Of a stretch of 64,000 nt of DNA, positions 15,819 through 23,405 are shown piece by piece. Location of the stretch: positions 62,001 through 126,000 of the forward strand of contig JAEZTQ010000070.1 of NCBI GenBank assembly GCA_023443625.1. The letters run 5' to 3'. Numbering within the stretch: position 1 is the first letter of the stretch; each line of letters begins with the position of its first letter. This DNA comes from Bacillota bacterium. Its GTDB lineage: Bacteria; Bacillota_A; Clostridia; Lachnospirales; Lachnospiraceae. A program made the translations under genes and the position numbers. The notes beneath the pieces are model-generated. The model did not search any database. It was not told the origin of the DNA and was given only the letters and a program-made list of their open reading frames with translations.

Positions 15819-18614
15819 CTATAGGAAAGGAAGATGATCCATCTCCTTCTCCGGATTAAAATCCTTGGATCCCATATACTTAAGGATGCTATATTCCAGC
15901 CATCTAGCAGGATAACTATCTTTAAGCTTTCGTAAATCACTAGTACATACTAAGAGCTTACCCTCACCCACCTTAAGCTCAAACACATTACCTAATCGAT
16001 GATTACGTTCAAAATTATCGATTGTCCATACAAGAGGCTCAAGATCAGTGCCATCTAATATGATTGCACGGGAGGCAGAAACTATATCATACCATTGGGC
16101 TGTTGAATACCTTTCTGTTGGAAATTCATCAAATAATACATGATCTTTGTCAATGAATAGGCCATGAGTTCCAATGGGTATTGCTCTACCCATACTTTCA
16201 GAAATCGTTCTAAACATTGGATAACACCAAAAATCCGTACAGTAGGTTCCTTCAATGGAGTTTGAATTATCAAGGTTTGCGGGATATAGTAAAACCTTTC
16301 TGCCCTCCTTAAGATTAAGGAGCGCTTCCTCTGTGCAGTCTGTTATTACTATGTCTCTATCTGCTATCTCTGCCACACCTTCCGGATATAGCCATATATC
16401 ATAACTATTCTTTATCTGAGTTTGGGCAAGGCCTACCTCAAGTTTTAGCTGTTGTGGTGAATCTACATAGGGCATATCAACCACTAAGTCACATAGCTTT
16501 TCAACTCCATTTTGGAATTCACCCATAACTTTATTTTCTTTTGAAAAAATAATTTTATCTTGTTTTAAGATAGTTAACTCCACTATCGGATTTATAATTA
16601 CTTCTGGTTTAAAGGAGGTTAGCTTAATACCCACATTTACACTTTCACCAGCTTTAAATACTAACCTTTCAAGCTCTGCAAGTACAACTGTGTCCCAGCA
16701 GAATTGCTTCCATTCAGAGGAAGATATTACTCCTTTCTCTTCCATGAAGGAATTTAAGACACCCACAAGCGCTGTTCCCTGACCTGAGAAATCCTGCAAG
16801 TCTAAAAGCTGGAAGCCTGCCAGTTCATTGCTTCGCATAGCAGCTTCAATCTCAGCCTTATAGCATTCTGCCGCAAATCTACCAGATGCTTTAAAAAACA
16901 AATCTGCCTTATGAAGCAGACCCTTAGCCTCTAAGCGTTTTTGAAATACCTCTAAATTTCTTGCCTTTAATACTCCCCTATACTTACTTATTTCCGTAAA
17001 ATCCGGATACATGGCATACTGGCCTACCTCATGGGATACAACAGGTACTTCTGGAATAATCTCCTGGGAAGCATCCATTTGAACTGTCTTTGTCCCCGTT
17101 TCATATTGGATGGTAATATCCCCTCCTGCTGCCTTATCTAAGGATGAATCCCCGGATAAATCCCTGGGACGTATGATCTCGTCATAATTATGTATTGTAT
17201 CCGGTGGTAGGGTTTGAATATGTCCCTGGGGGGCATCACACATGGCATAAGAACCACGGAAAAGCCTCTCCCTAGAGAAGCGTACCCCGCAGAAGAAATC
17301 TTCATTCTCTAATATGCAGGGCATAAATTGAAAATTATTTGAACCCTGAGTATATAAAGGCCTATTATCGTAAGCTCTATATCCACCCAAAATTTCATTC
17401 ACTCGGGATTTATTACCCCATAATTCATTTCCCATGGACATCATAACAAAAGAGGGGTGATTTCCAAACTCATCCAGGATCTTGAATCCTTCCTGAATTA
17501 AATATTGCTGCGCTTGTTCATCATGATTTTCCTCACCCTGAGCAGTTACTGTTCCCCAAAAGGGTAGCTCTGGCTCCATATAGATACCCAATATATCTGC
17601 GGCCCTAAAAGCTGCTTCTGGTGGACAACAGGTATGAAAACGGTAATGGTTAATACCAAATTCTTTGGCTTTTTCCATAACCTTCAACCAGCTATCCAAA
17701 TCTGTAGGAGCATGTCCCGTCATAGGGAAAATCAACCCATCATGCTTACCTCTTAGGAAGGTCCTCTGGCCATTGATTACAAAATATTTTCCCTCTGCCT
17801 TAAAATCTCTAAGCCCAAAGGAATAATTATATGTATCAATTTGGTCATCTATCCCAGTAGTGTCCCCAGCTTGAAGCTGGAGCTTTAGGGTATAAAGCTT
17901 GGGATTATGCTCACTCCATGGGATAACCCCTTCATTCAAAGTGTAGGTAAAGGTGTTTTCCCCTTCTTTAAGGGCATACTCTTCTACCCTATAAGCTTTA
18001 TCTTCATCAAATACAGTTGCTCTGACAACCAGGCTGTCTGCTCCCTTTAAGCTTGCAACTACTTTTATTTGTTTATCTACTGCACTGGGATATATTTTAA
18101 CTCCCTGTAGATACGCCTTGCTGCTGATTTCTATTTTAATCTCTCCAGTGATTCCATTCCAGTTGGTCTGAGTATCCGGCGAAGTCATATGCCCACCTTT
18201 CACCAGATAGGAAGTGTTATCGATCATTATTGTCAGCCTATGCCGTGATTTATTGATAAAAGGTGTAAGTTGATACCTATGGGAGGTACAAAGGCTATTA
18301 TTACTACCAACGTAATTATCATCTATCCATATCTTCGAAATCCTTGTTCTTTCCAGCACTAGAAAAAACTCTTTCCCCTTTGTATCTTCAAATTCTACAT
18401 CTTTTGAGTACCAGGTAAAGCCCTCAAATAAATAAGGATCTGTTAAAAAGCCCTCAAAGATTTCCTGTGAGGGAGTTCCTTTCTTTGCTGTGGATACAGT
18501 ACCAGGTAAAATAATAGTATCAGAAAATGTTTTATTATAAAATTTCTGATCCACACCTAATTTTTCTTTATCAAGGCAAAAACTCCAATTACCACTTAAA
18601 TCAATCATCTTCAT
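15819..18614 (-). CDS. Glycoside hydrolase family 2 (beta-galactosidase/glucuronidase-like), cargo of the cwlD element
   Basis: The 931-residue protein has the GH2 order: N-terminal sugar-binding jelly roll (MIDLSGNWSFCLDKEK ... WYSKDVEF, GGHMTSPDTQTNWNGITGEI), Ig-like domain, and a TIM barrel with FLRGKHDGLIFPMTGHAPTD. The acid/base Glu is in FVMMSMGNELWG and the nucleophile Glu in VVSHEVGQYAMYPDF. C-terminal beta domains follow. There is no signal peptide. I chose the start MKMIDLSG at 18614 because GGGGGTATATCT precedes it. The substrate is unknown; rhamnogalacturonan or other plant glycans fit the window. It has its own sigma-A-like promoter and ends 7 bp from the element boundary. Carriage of a large metabolic gene in such an element is unusual. 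Confidence 0.85.
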   Translation of the reverse strand: MKMIDLSGNWSFCLDKEKLGVDQKFYNKTFSDTIILPGTVSTAKKGTPSQEIFEGFLTDPYLFEGFTWYSKDVEFEDTKGKEFFLVLERTRISKIWIDDNYVGSNNSLCTSHRYQLTPFINKSRHRLTIMIDNTSYLVKGGHMTSPDTQTNWNGITGEIKIEISSKAYLQGVKIYPSAVDKQIKVVASLKGADSLVVRATVFDEDKAYRVEEYALKEGENTFTYTLNEGVIPWSEHNPKLYTLKLQLQAGDTTGIDDQIDTYNYSFGLRDFKAEGKYFVINGQRTFLRGKHDGLIFPMTGHAPTDLDSWLKVMEKAKEFGINHYRFHTCCPPEAAFRAADILGIYMEPELPFWGTVTAQGEENHDEQAQQYLIQEGFKILDEFGNHPSFVMMSMGNELWGNKSRVNEILGGYRAYDNRPLYTQGSNNFQFMPCILENEDFFCGVRFSRERLFRGSYAMCDAPQGHIQTLPPDTIHNYDEIIRPRDLSGDSSLDKAAGGDITIQYETGTKTVQMDASQEIIPEVPVVSHEVGQYAMYPDFTEISKYRGVLKARNLEVFQKRLEAKGLLHKADLFFKASGRFAAECYKAEIEAAMRSNELAGFQLLDLQDFSGQGTALVGVLNSFMEEKGVISSSEWKQFCWDTVVLAELERLVFKAGESVNVGIKLTSFKPEVIINPIVELTILKQDKIIFSKENKVMGEFQNGVEKLCDLVVDMPYVDSPQQLKLEVGLAQTQIKNSYDIWLYPEGVAEIADRDIVITDCTEEALLNLKEGRKVLLYPANLDNSNSIEGTYCTDFWCYPMFRTISESMGRAIPIGTHGLFIDKDHVLFDEFPTERYSTAQWYDIVSASRAIILDGTDLEPLVWTIDNFERNHRLGNVFELKVGEGKLLVCTSDLRKLKDSYPARWLEYSILKYMGSKDFNPEKEMDHLPFL

Positions 18615-18664
18615 AGATATACCCCCAAATATAATTATTGTCATTCAATATGTACTCACCATTG

Positions 18665-18693
18665 ATTATATAATTCTATAAATAGTAAATCAA
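18665..18693 (-). promoter_or_regulatory. Sigma-A-like promoter of the GH2 gene
   Basis: On the minus strand TTGATT (18688-18693) and TATAAT (18665-18670) are separated by exactly 17 bases, about 50 bases upstream of the GH2 start. This suggests the cargo gene is expressed in vegetative cells, independently of the recombinase. Confidence 0.65.
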
Positions 18694-18707
18694 TGTGATA
18701 TATTGTA

Positions 18708-20399
18708 CTATTGATTGTTATTCTCTAAAATCGATGTTAGTTCCTTGGAGAACTTATAATTAATTTGGACTTTGTTATCATGATAAATATAGATGCAATC
18801 TACGGCTTCATAAACCATTTCCCTTGTTAACTTATCCACAGGTCTGCTTTTTACCAAGGCTTTTATCCACTTATTCGAGAAGATATCCCTATCCTTCTTT
18901 AGCTTAGCCTCCAACCTATGAATTTCACTATTGAGATTTTCACACTCTGATTCATATCGGTATTTCAGTTCCTCATATTTTCCATCCCTTAGCTTACCAA
19001 GTAACCACTTGTCTTCCACTCCACTCAAAAGTGCCTGCTGCATCTTTAATTTTTCTCTTTTTTGCTTAATATTAGCTCTAAGAAATTTCTTATTGCTATT
19101 ATTAAGATCAGATAATTTATATTTCTCTACAACCTTCTCTATGTCAGAAGCCGTAGCTAGAATTGTATTTAAGTCCTTTAGGATAATATCTGAGAGGGTA
19201 TTATAATAAATTCGGTTTGTATAGCATTTAGAGACATCCTTTTTATGAAGGCGACAATGGTAGCTAAGGTATACCTTGTCTTTATATTTTTCTCTATGCT
19301 TAATTAATGCATGTAAACAATCTCCGCATTTTAATATACCAGTAAAAACATTTAAATCATCCTTCATATTATCTTTTTTATTATCAACTATGTTTTCACT
19401 TTTATTTCTATTCCTTACAACACTGTTTCGCAATTGCTGTACTGCGTCAAATTCCTCTTTGCTAATGATTGCCTCATGCATGTCAGGTACTCTAATCCAT
19501 TGTTCCCTAGCTATCCTTTCAATTTCCTTTGCTTTAAAATCTTTGGTAGCAGTTTTATGTTGTACCATAGTACCAGTATACTTTTCGTCTTGAAGAATTC
19601 GATTAATAGTATCCCCAGTCCAGCAGGAATTCCCATGGATATAATTTGAACATTTGTAGTTATAGCCCTTTTTATTTTTATATACATAAGGCGGGTCAAT
19701 TCCTTTGTTATTCATCCGTCTAGCAATCTCTGCTGTGCCTAACCCTTCCTTTAAACTCAGTCGAAAGATTTCTTTTACATGATCAGAGACTTCAAGATCA
19801 ATAAGGAGATGATGCTTGTCTTTGGGATCTTTCCTATATCCATAGGGAGCAAAGGCTCCTATAAATTTCCCTGCTCTCATCATACTTTCCATTCCTGTTG
19901 TCACTTTATGACTCTGACTCCTTGAATACTCCTCGTTTAAAAACAGTAGTATTCGTACCCCGATATCTGGTTTATCTGTTAAACTATCATAATGATCTGC
20001 ATAGGCAACAAACCTAATTTGCTTACCTTTTATCTCAAAATCCTTCTCTAAATATTCAATTATTCTAATATAGTCTCTTCCAAAACGAGAGAAATCCTTT
20101 ACGATAATGCAGTCGATGTTTCCCGCCTCCACTTCCTTCATCATCTCTTGAAAATTTGGTCTATCAAAGGTAATGCCCGTATAATCATCGTCATAATACT
20201 CACCAAAGATTTTCACAGGTATGGCATGCTCCTCTTTATTTAACTGACTTACAGTATAATGGAGATAATCCCGCTGGTTCTTAATGGATTCACTATCCAT
20301 GTATTTATTTACCTTACCTCGGTCTTCATCCGAAAGTCTTCCGTATAATCCTGCCATAAAGGAATCCTTACTAACCTTATTTGTTGGTTTAAATCTCAT
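18708..20399 (-). CDS. Large serine recombinase of the cwlD element
   Basis: The 563-residue protein has the large serine integrase layout. A resolvase catalytic domain spans residues about 13-160 (AGLYGRLSDEDRG with the nucleophile Ser, FSRFGRDYIRIIEYLE, RFVAYADHYDS). A recombinase domain covers about 185-300 (APYGYRKDP, GTAEIARRMNNKGIDPP, TGDTINRILQDEKYTGTM). A zinc ribbon lies around 355-400 (LKCGDCLHALIKH ... YHCRLHKKDVSKCYTNRI, four Cys) and a coiled-coil near 435-510. Such enzymes integrate DNA at short unlike att sites and need a directionality factor to excise. It lies 446 bp from the right att core, typical of these elements. GAGGTAGCAGG precedes the ATG, 15 bp after the small ORF. 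Confidence 0.93.
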   Translation of the reverse strand: MRFKPTNKVSKDSFMAGLYGRLSDEDRGKVNKYMDSESIKNQRDYLHYTVSQLNKEEHAIPVKIFGEYYDDDYTGITFDRPNFQEMMKEVEAGNIDCIIVKDFSRFGRDYIRIIEYLEKDFEIKGKQIRFVAYADHYDSLTDKPDIGVRILLFLNEEYSRSQSHKVTTGMESMMRAGKFIGAFAPYGYRKDPKDKHHLLIDLEVSDHVKEIFRLSLKEGLGTAEIARRMNNKGIDPPYVYKNKKGYNYKCSNYIHGNSCWTGDTINRILQDEKYTGTMVQHKTATKDFKAKEIERIAREQWIRVPDMHEAIISKEEFDAVQQLRNSVVRNRNKSENIVDNKKDNMKDDLNVFTGILKCGDCLHALIKHREKYKDKVYLSYHCRLHKKDVSKCYTNRIYYNTLSDIILKDLNTILATASDIEKVVEKYKLSDLNNSNKKFLRANIKQKREKLKMQQALLSGVEDKWLLGKLRDGKYEELKYRYESECENLNSEIHRLEAKLKKDRDIFSNKWIKALVKSRPVDKLTREMVYEAVDCIYIYHDNKVQINYKFSKELTSILENNNQ

Positions 20400-20414
20400 C
20401 CTGCTACCTCATGC

Positions 20415-20552
20415 CTAATTACTTTCCTTATCCAGATATGCCTTGATTACTTTTGCTACAAATTCATCAACAGTGAGATCTCCCTTACAATTACGTATCA
20501 CCACAAACTGCTTTCCCTTTTTCCTTCCATACTTTTCCCCTTTTTGATTCAT
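20415..20552 (-). CDS. 45-residue basic protein upstream of the recombinase
   Basis: An ATG at 20552, seven bases after AGGGG, opens a 45-codon frame: MNQKGEKYGRKKGKQFVVIR then NCKGDLTVDEFVAKVIKAYL and a short tail. It begins strongly basic and ends in a predicted amphipathic helix. It stops 15 bp before the recombinase start, so translation may be coupled. I do not recognise a family. Small basic proteins next to serine recombinases can act as recombination directionality factors, so it is a candidate for that role; this is inference from position and charge only. Confidence 0.55.
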   Translation of the reverse strand: MNQKGEKYGRKKGKQFVVIRNCKGDLTVDEFVAKVIKAYLDKESN

Positions 20553-20579
20553 GACCCAACCCCTGGAATGCCTTCTATA

Positions 20580-20760
20580 CCTTCTTAATTCATATTACGA
20601 AAATTCCTATTGACATATGCCTTTCTTTTAACGATTGCTCTATTTTCCCTTCTTAATTTTTTTATTAATATTCCTTTCATTAACTTTATAAAATTTCCTT
20701 TTATTTAATTTTCCTTTTATTAAATTTTCTATGATAAGGATTAGATAACTATATAATAAA
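20580..20760. other. A-rich leader with short direct repeats inside the element
   Basis: On the minus strand this region repeats TAAAAGGAAAATT-like units at least three times (AATAAAAGGAAAATT, AATAAAAGGAAATTT, AATGAAAGGAATATT). It contains the promoter of the small ORF and recombinase, which I could not assign to a sigma factor. A CATAGAAA at about 20730 matches the sigma-E -10 in 7 of 8 positions, but no convincing -35 accompanies it. Confidence 0.4.
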
Positions 20761-20824
20761 GGAAGAGGCTATTGCAAAAGGGTACACTACTTAATAGTAA
20801 GCGTATTTTGCAATAGCCTCTTCC
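20761..20824 (-). terminator. Strong terminator just inside the right end of the cwlD element
   Basis: A perfect 19-bp stem (GGAAGAGGCTATTGCAAAA and its complement) is followed on the minus strand by TTTATTATAT. The stop codon of the truncated cwlD frame falls in the loop. It would end transcription entering from the cwlD promoter while the element is in place, and be removed on excision. Confidence 0.75.
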
Positions 20825-21003
20825 TGTCTTAACCAGGTACGAGGATGACCTGGATCAATTACAATTACAATTGGTTTTTTATTTGTATCTACTTCATTGG
20901 TAAAGAACATACTCTTCATTACATTAACAGCTTTCTGTGAGGTTAATGTAACAGCTAAAAAAACAAATACTATAAATACGAGACTGAAATATTTTTTCTT
21001 CAT
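20791..21003 (-). CDS. cwlD: cwlD, 5' part (codons 1-53) plus 17 element-derived codons
   Basis: The frame opens with MKKKYFSLVFIVFVFLAVTL, the membrane-anchoring or signal segment typical of CwlD, and continues to KKPIVIVIDPGH, which is the start of the amidase-3 catalytic domain with metal-binding His53. Directly after the att core the frame enters the element and reads 17 foreign residues (PRTWLRQEEAIAKYAYY) before a stop. As it stands the product is inactive. Joined at the core to 15235-15804 it gives a complete CwlD. The upstream neighbour is a GH18 protein of the cortex-lytic type, so the context is sporulation or germination. Confidence 0.88.
   Translation of the reverse strand: MKKKYFSLVFIVFVFLAVTLTSQKAVNVMKSMFFTNEVDTNKKPIVIVIDPGHPRTWLRQEEAIAKYAYY
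20845..20852. repeat. Right junction core of the cwlD intervening element
   Basis: A second copy of ATGACCTG (CAGGTCAT in cwlD sense), spanning Pro51-His53 of the 5' cwlD half. On the element side the sequence continues CCTCGTACCTGGTTAAG in cwlD sense, the right arm of the inferred attP. Confidence 0.85.
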
Positions 21004-21033
21004 TCTATCCGTCCAAAATTCATATTCCCTAAA

Positions 21034-21061
21034 TATTATGAAGAAATCTTATGTCCTATAC
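21034..21061 (-). promoter_or_regulatory. Sigma-G/F-like promoter of cwlD
   Basis: On the minus strand GTATA (21057-21061) and CATAATA (21034-21040) are 16 bases apart, 30 bases before the cwlD start codon. They resemble the sigma-G -35 and -10 (about GHATR and CATNHTA). Bacillus cwlD is sporulation-controlled, so the match is plausible. AT-rich DNA makes chance matches common. Confidence 0.4.
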
Positions 21062-21097
21062 TTATCTTTGACAATTGCCCCAATCCATCTTATCTAC

Positions 21098-22804
21098 TTA
21101 ATTAAGATAACGTACTATTACATTCCAGATACTATCTGTCTCTAATCCCAACTTCCAAGCAGCGGAACCAGCTACATCTGCATTATAGATTACTTTCATT
21201 TTCTCTTCTATGGATTTATCTTCCTCTTGCCATAACCGGTAAGTAGCTCCATCTTGCTCATATTCTATATAATAAGAGCCAACGGTATCATCCCAGACAG
21301 GTTCTTCATTACTATTTTTAACTAGCTCCTTGCCTTTGGTCATTCCAAAACTTTCTTGTGAAATTTCTCCCTCTTTGGTTTCTTTCCATAGTCTATTATA
21401 GAATGGTATTGCAATAATTGTTTTTTCCTTAGGAACCATAGTCAAGGTATTAGCTACTGCATCCTTAACAAAGCCTATGGAGGCTACAGGACCTGCCACT
21501 TCAGAGCCGGCATAATGCTCATCATATGCCATTACAATCATATAATCTATAATTTCCCCTTGCTCTTGCCTGTTATAGTAGGCTGTATATTCTGAGGGAA
21601 CATAATTATCTACTGAAAGAACAATCCCATTATTACGGCATTTCACTGATAACTCACGCAAGAATTCAATATAATCTTCACCTGCATCGGAGGGAATCTT
21701 TTCAAAATCAATATTGATGCCATTTAATTTATAGGAGAGAGCTGCCTCAATTAAGGCGTTTGATAAAGTATCTCTTCTTGAGGTATAGGATAATAGTTCC
21801 TTCATGTTGATTCCATTGGTAAAATCATCCACTAGCGCCCATACTTCAAGGCCTAAATCTCCAGCCTTTTTAACATATTCCTCTGTAGCTATAGAAGATA
21901 TGGTACCGGAGACATCGTTAACAGCAAACCAGGTTGGTGAAATTACATTGACGCCTTTTGTTGTGCTAATCAAACCCTCCAGATTATCCACCGCATCCTG
22001 ATTAAATACCTGATGGAATACCAGGTTAATCTTTTCTGATCTTTGCTGAGAAGTATATTCGGGAGCCTGGTAGTTACTTTCCATTGTCTCATAATAAGCT
22101 TTCTTTAAATTCTTCTTCTTTATGTAGCCCTTAATTCCATCCTCTGTCATAACTTTGACAAATCCCTTTTGAGTAGCTTCATCAGAATCTACATACATGA
22201 GTTTTGCACCAACGGGTAATTCCATAAGAATTGGACTTTTTATATTAGCTTCATAACGAAGTTGTGTGGCTTTACTCACTTCAGAAAATAGATATTCACC
22301 CCAGATATAATTCACCACGATACGACTTGGATTCTTGTAGTACTGATAAGTCAGATCCGAATATTCCTTAACAAAATCCAAGGCGACATACACCTTATCT
22401 GCAAAGACCTTTACAATGGGATAATCTGAAGCTGTCTTTGTCTCTATCATGCTTTTCGTTACGCTATATTCACTTTTGTCTGCCTCTGCTCTGAAAATCT
22501 CTGTTGGTGTAGTGTAGGTCAGTATATTTTCATTACTATCCCAATAAATACGCTTATTGAATTTCTGTAGAATGGTGTCATAATCCACGTAAACCCTATC
22601 ATTAATGAGCAGGCCCTTCTTCTCATATATCTCATTTTGGAGAATTACCAGAACCTCAGATTCCTCTACTTTATAATATTCTGTTAGCTCCATAACCTCA
22701 GTGCCTGGAGTCATTTTATCAATAACCATTGATATCAAAGCGATAGCTATAATAATAACTGCTGTTGTACAACCGATAATTGTCATCTTAGTTTTTCTTT
22801 CCAT
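21098..22804 (-). CDS. GH18-family protein with SH3 domain (spore cortex-lytic enzyme-like)
   Basis: The 568-residue protein has an N-terminal membrane anchor (MTIIGCTTAVIIIAIALISM). A stalk-like domain of the copper-amine-oxidase N-terminal type follows (NDRVYVDYDTILQKFNKRIYW). An SH3-type domain lies at about 195-250 (LRYEANIKSPILMELPVGAK) and a GH18 barrel from about 265. The GH18 motif reads LNGINIDFEKI, keeping the terminal Glu acid in a DxE-like context. Downstream VMAYDEHYAG and the terminal W-K-LG match YaaH/SleL-type enzymes that cut cortex peptidoglycan. The start at 22804 is preferred since GGAG lies six bases before it. It is 94 bp upstream of cwlD, also a cortex gene. Confidence 0.82.
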   Translation of the reverse strand: MERKTKMTIIGCTTAVIIIAIALISMVIDKMTPGTEVMELTEYYKVEESEVLVILQNEIYEKKGLLINDRVYVDYDTILQKFNKRIYWDSNENILTYTTPTEIFRAEADKSEYSVTKSMIETKTASDYPIVKVFADKVYVALDFVKEYSDLTYQYYKNPSRIVVNYIWGEYLFSEVSKATQLRYEANIKSPILMELPVGAKLMYVDSDEATQKGFVKVMTEDGIKGYIKKKNLKKAYYETMESNYQAPEYTSQQRSEKINLVFHQVFNQDAVDNLEGLISTTKGVNVISPTWFAVNDVSGTISSIATEEYVKKAGDLGLEVWALVDDFTNGINMKELLSYTSRRDTLSNALIEAALSYKLNGINIDFEKIPSDAGEDYIEFLRELSVKCRNNGIVLSVDNYVPSEYTAYYNRQEQGEIIDYMIVMAYDEHYAGSEVAGPVASIGFVKDAVANTLTMVPKEKTIIAIPFYNRLWKETKEGEISQESFGMTKGKELVKNSNEEPVWDDTVGSYYIEYEQDGATYRLWQEEDKSIEEKMKVIYNADVAGSAAWKLGLETDSIWNVIVRYLN

Positions 22805-23011
22805 ATAAATCTCCATTCTACTAAAGCATATACTAATATAATATTCCTGCTCTTTGAATTAATAATCATTAGCACTACTCGTTACTTATTATAGCATTAA
22901 TATAAAGCATTCGTCATTACTAAATTCGACTTTTTACAAATAAATATTTTATTGTTATTAAAATGTATTCTATCTACTACCAAGATAGGATAGAAAGAAC
23001 AAGAATAATAA

Positions 23012-23093
23012 GGCTGTCCATAAACCATAGGGAAGAATAATACAAGAAAATCTCCTTTCCTGCAATATCCTTACCTCTTGTTTATGGACAGCC
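23012..23093. terminator. Long-loop inverted repeat
   Basis: GGCTGTCCATAAAC at 23012-23025 is exactly complementary to GTTTATGGACAGCC at 23080-23093, enclosing a 54-base loop. It may be a terminator or the ends of a small repeat element. It lies in the 590-bp gap between the GH18 gene and the P-loop gene. Confidence 0.45.
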
Positions 23094-23154
23094 ACTGTCA
23101 TTTCAGCCCCATAACCTTAATCTTAAATAAGTGGATATTAAATAGTGTGTTCTA

Positions 23155-23315
23155 TTGACATAAATTTGATTAAAAAATATAGAGGGATTTTAAGTGTCTG
23201 TTAATTGATAAGACTACTTATCCACTTATTTTATTTATAGTTTAACCCACCGATTTCTTGTCATGTTTATTAAAAATCCATATGTAAACTTAAAGCATAA
23301 TTTTTCGATGCTTCT
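23155..23315 (+). ncRNA. Possible short RNA from an orphan sigma-A promoter
   Basis: TTGACA (23155-23160), 17 bases, then TATAGA (23178-23183) form a good promoter on the + strand with no + gene downstream. A small hairpin AAGCATAATTTTTCGATGCTT followed by CTTTAATTT ends near 23315, which would give an RNA of about 130 bases. An ATAAGTGGAT / ATCCACTTAT inverted repeat spans the promoter. Nothing resembles a known RNA family. Confidence 0.3.
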
Positions 23316-23405
23316 TTAATTTAACCTCGGATAAGAAGGCCATTTGTGATATGTTATACTTATCCTTAAGATCCAGTTTTATGCTCCGGTTTATCCATAA
23401 TGAAT

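Larger units (their letters stand above)
15805..20852 (-). mobile_element. 5,040-bp serine-recombinase element inserted in cwlD (skin-like intervening element)
   Basis: The element splits cwlD inside the codons for its conserved Asp-Pro-Gly-His-Gly-Gly motif. From the 5' side of cwlD it contains a strong terminator hairpin, an A-rich region with short direct repeats, a 45-codon ORF, a 563-residue large serine recombinase, and a GH2 glycosidase whose stop lies 7 bp from the left core. All genes point the same way as cwlD. The boundaries are 8-bp direct repeats 5,040 bp apart. Deleting one repeat and the interval rebuilds a 242-codon cwlD, close to the 237 residues of the Bacillus protein, with all metal and catalytic residues. 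Both halves are undamaged, which suggests either a recent insertion or regulated precise excision during sporulation. Confidence 0.9.
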
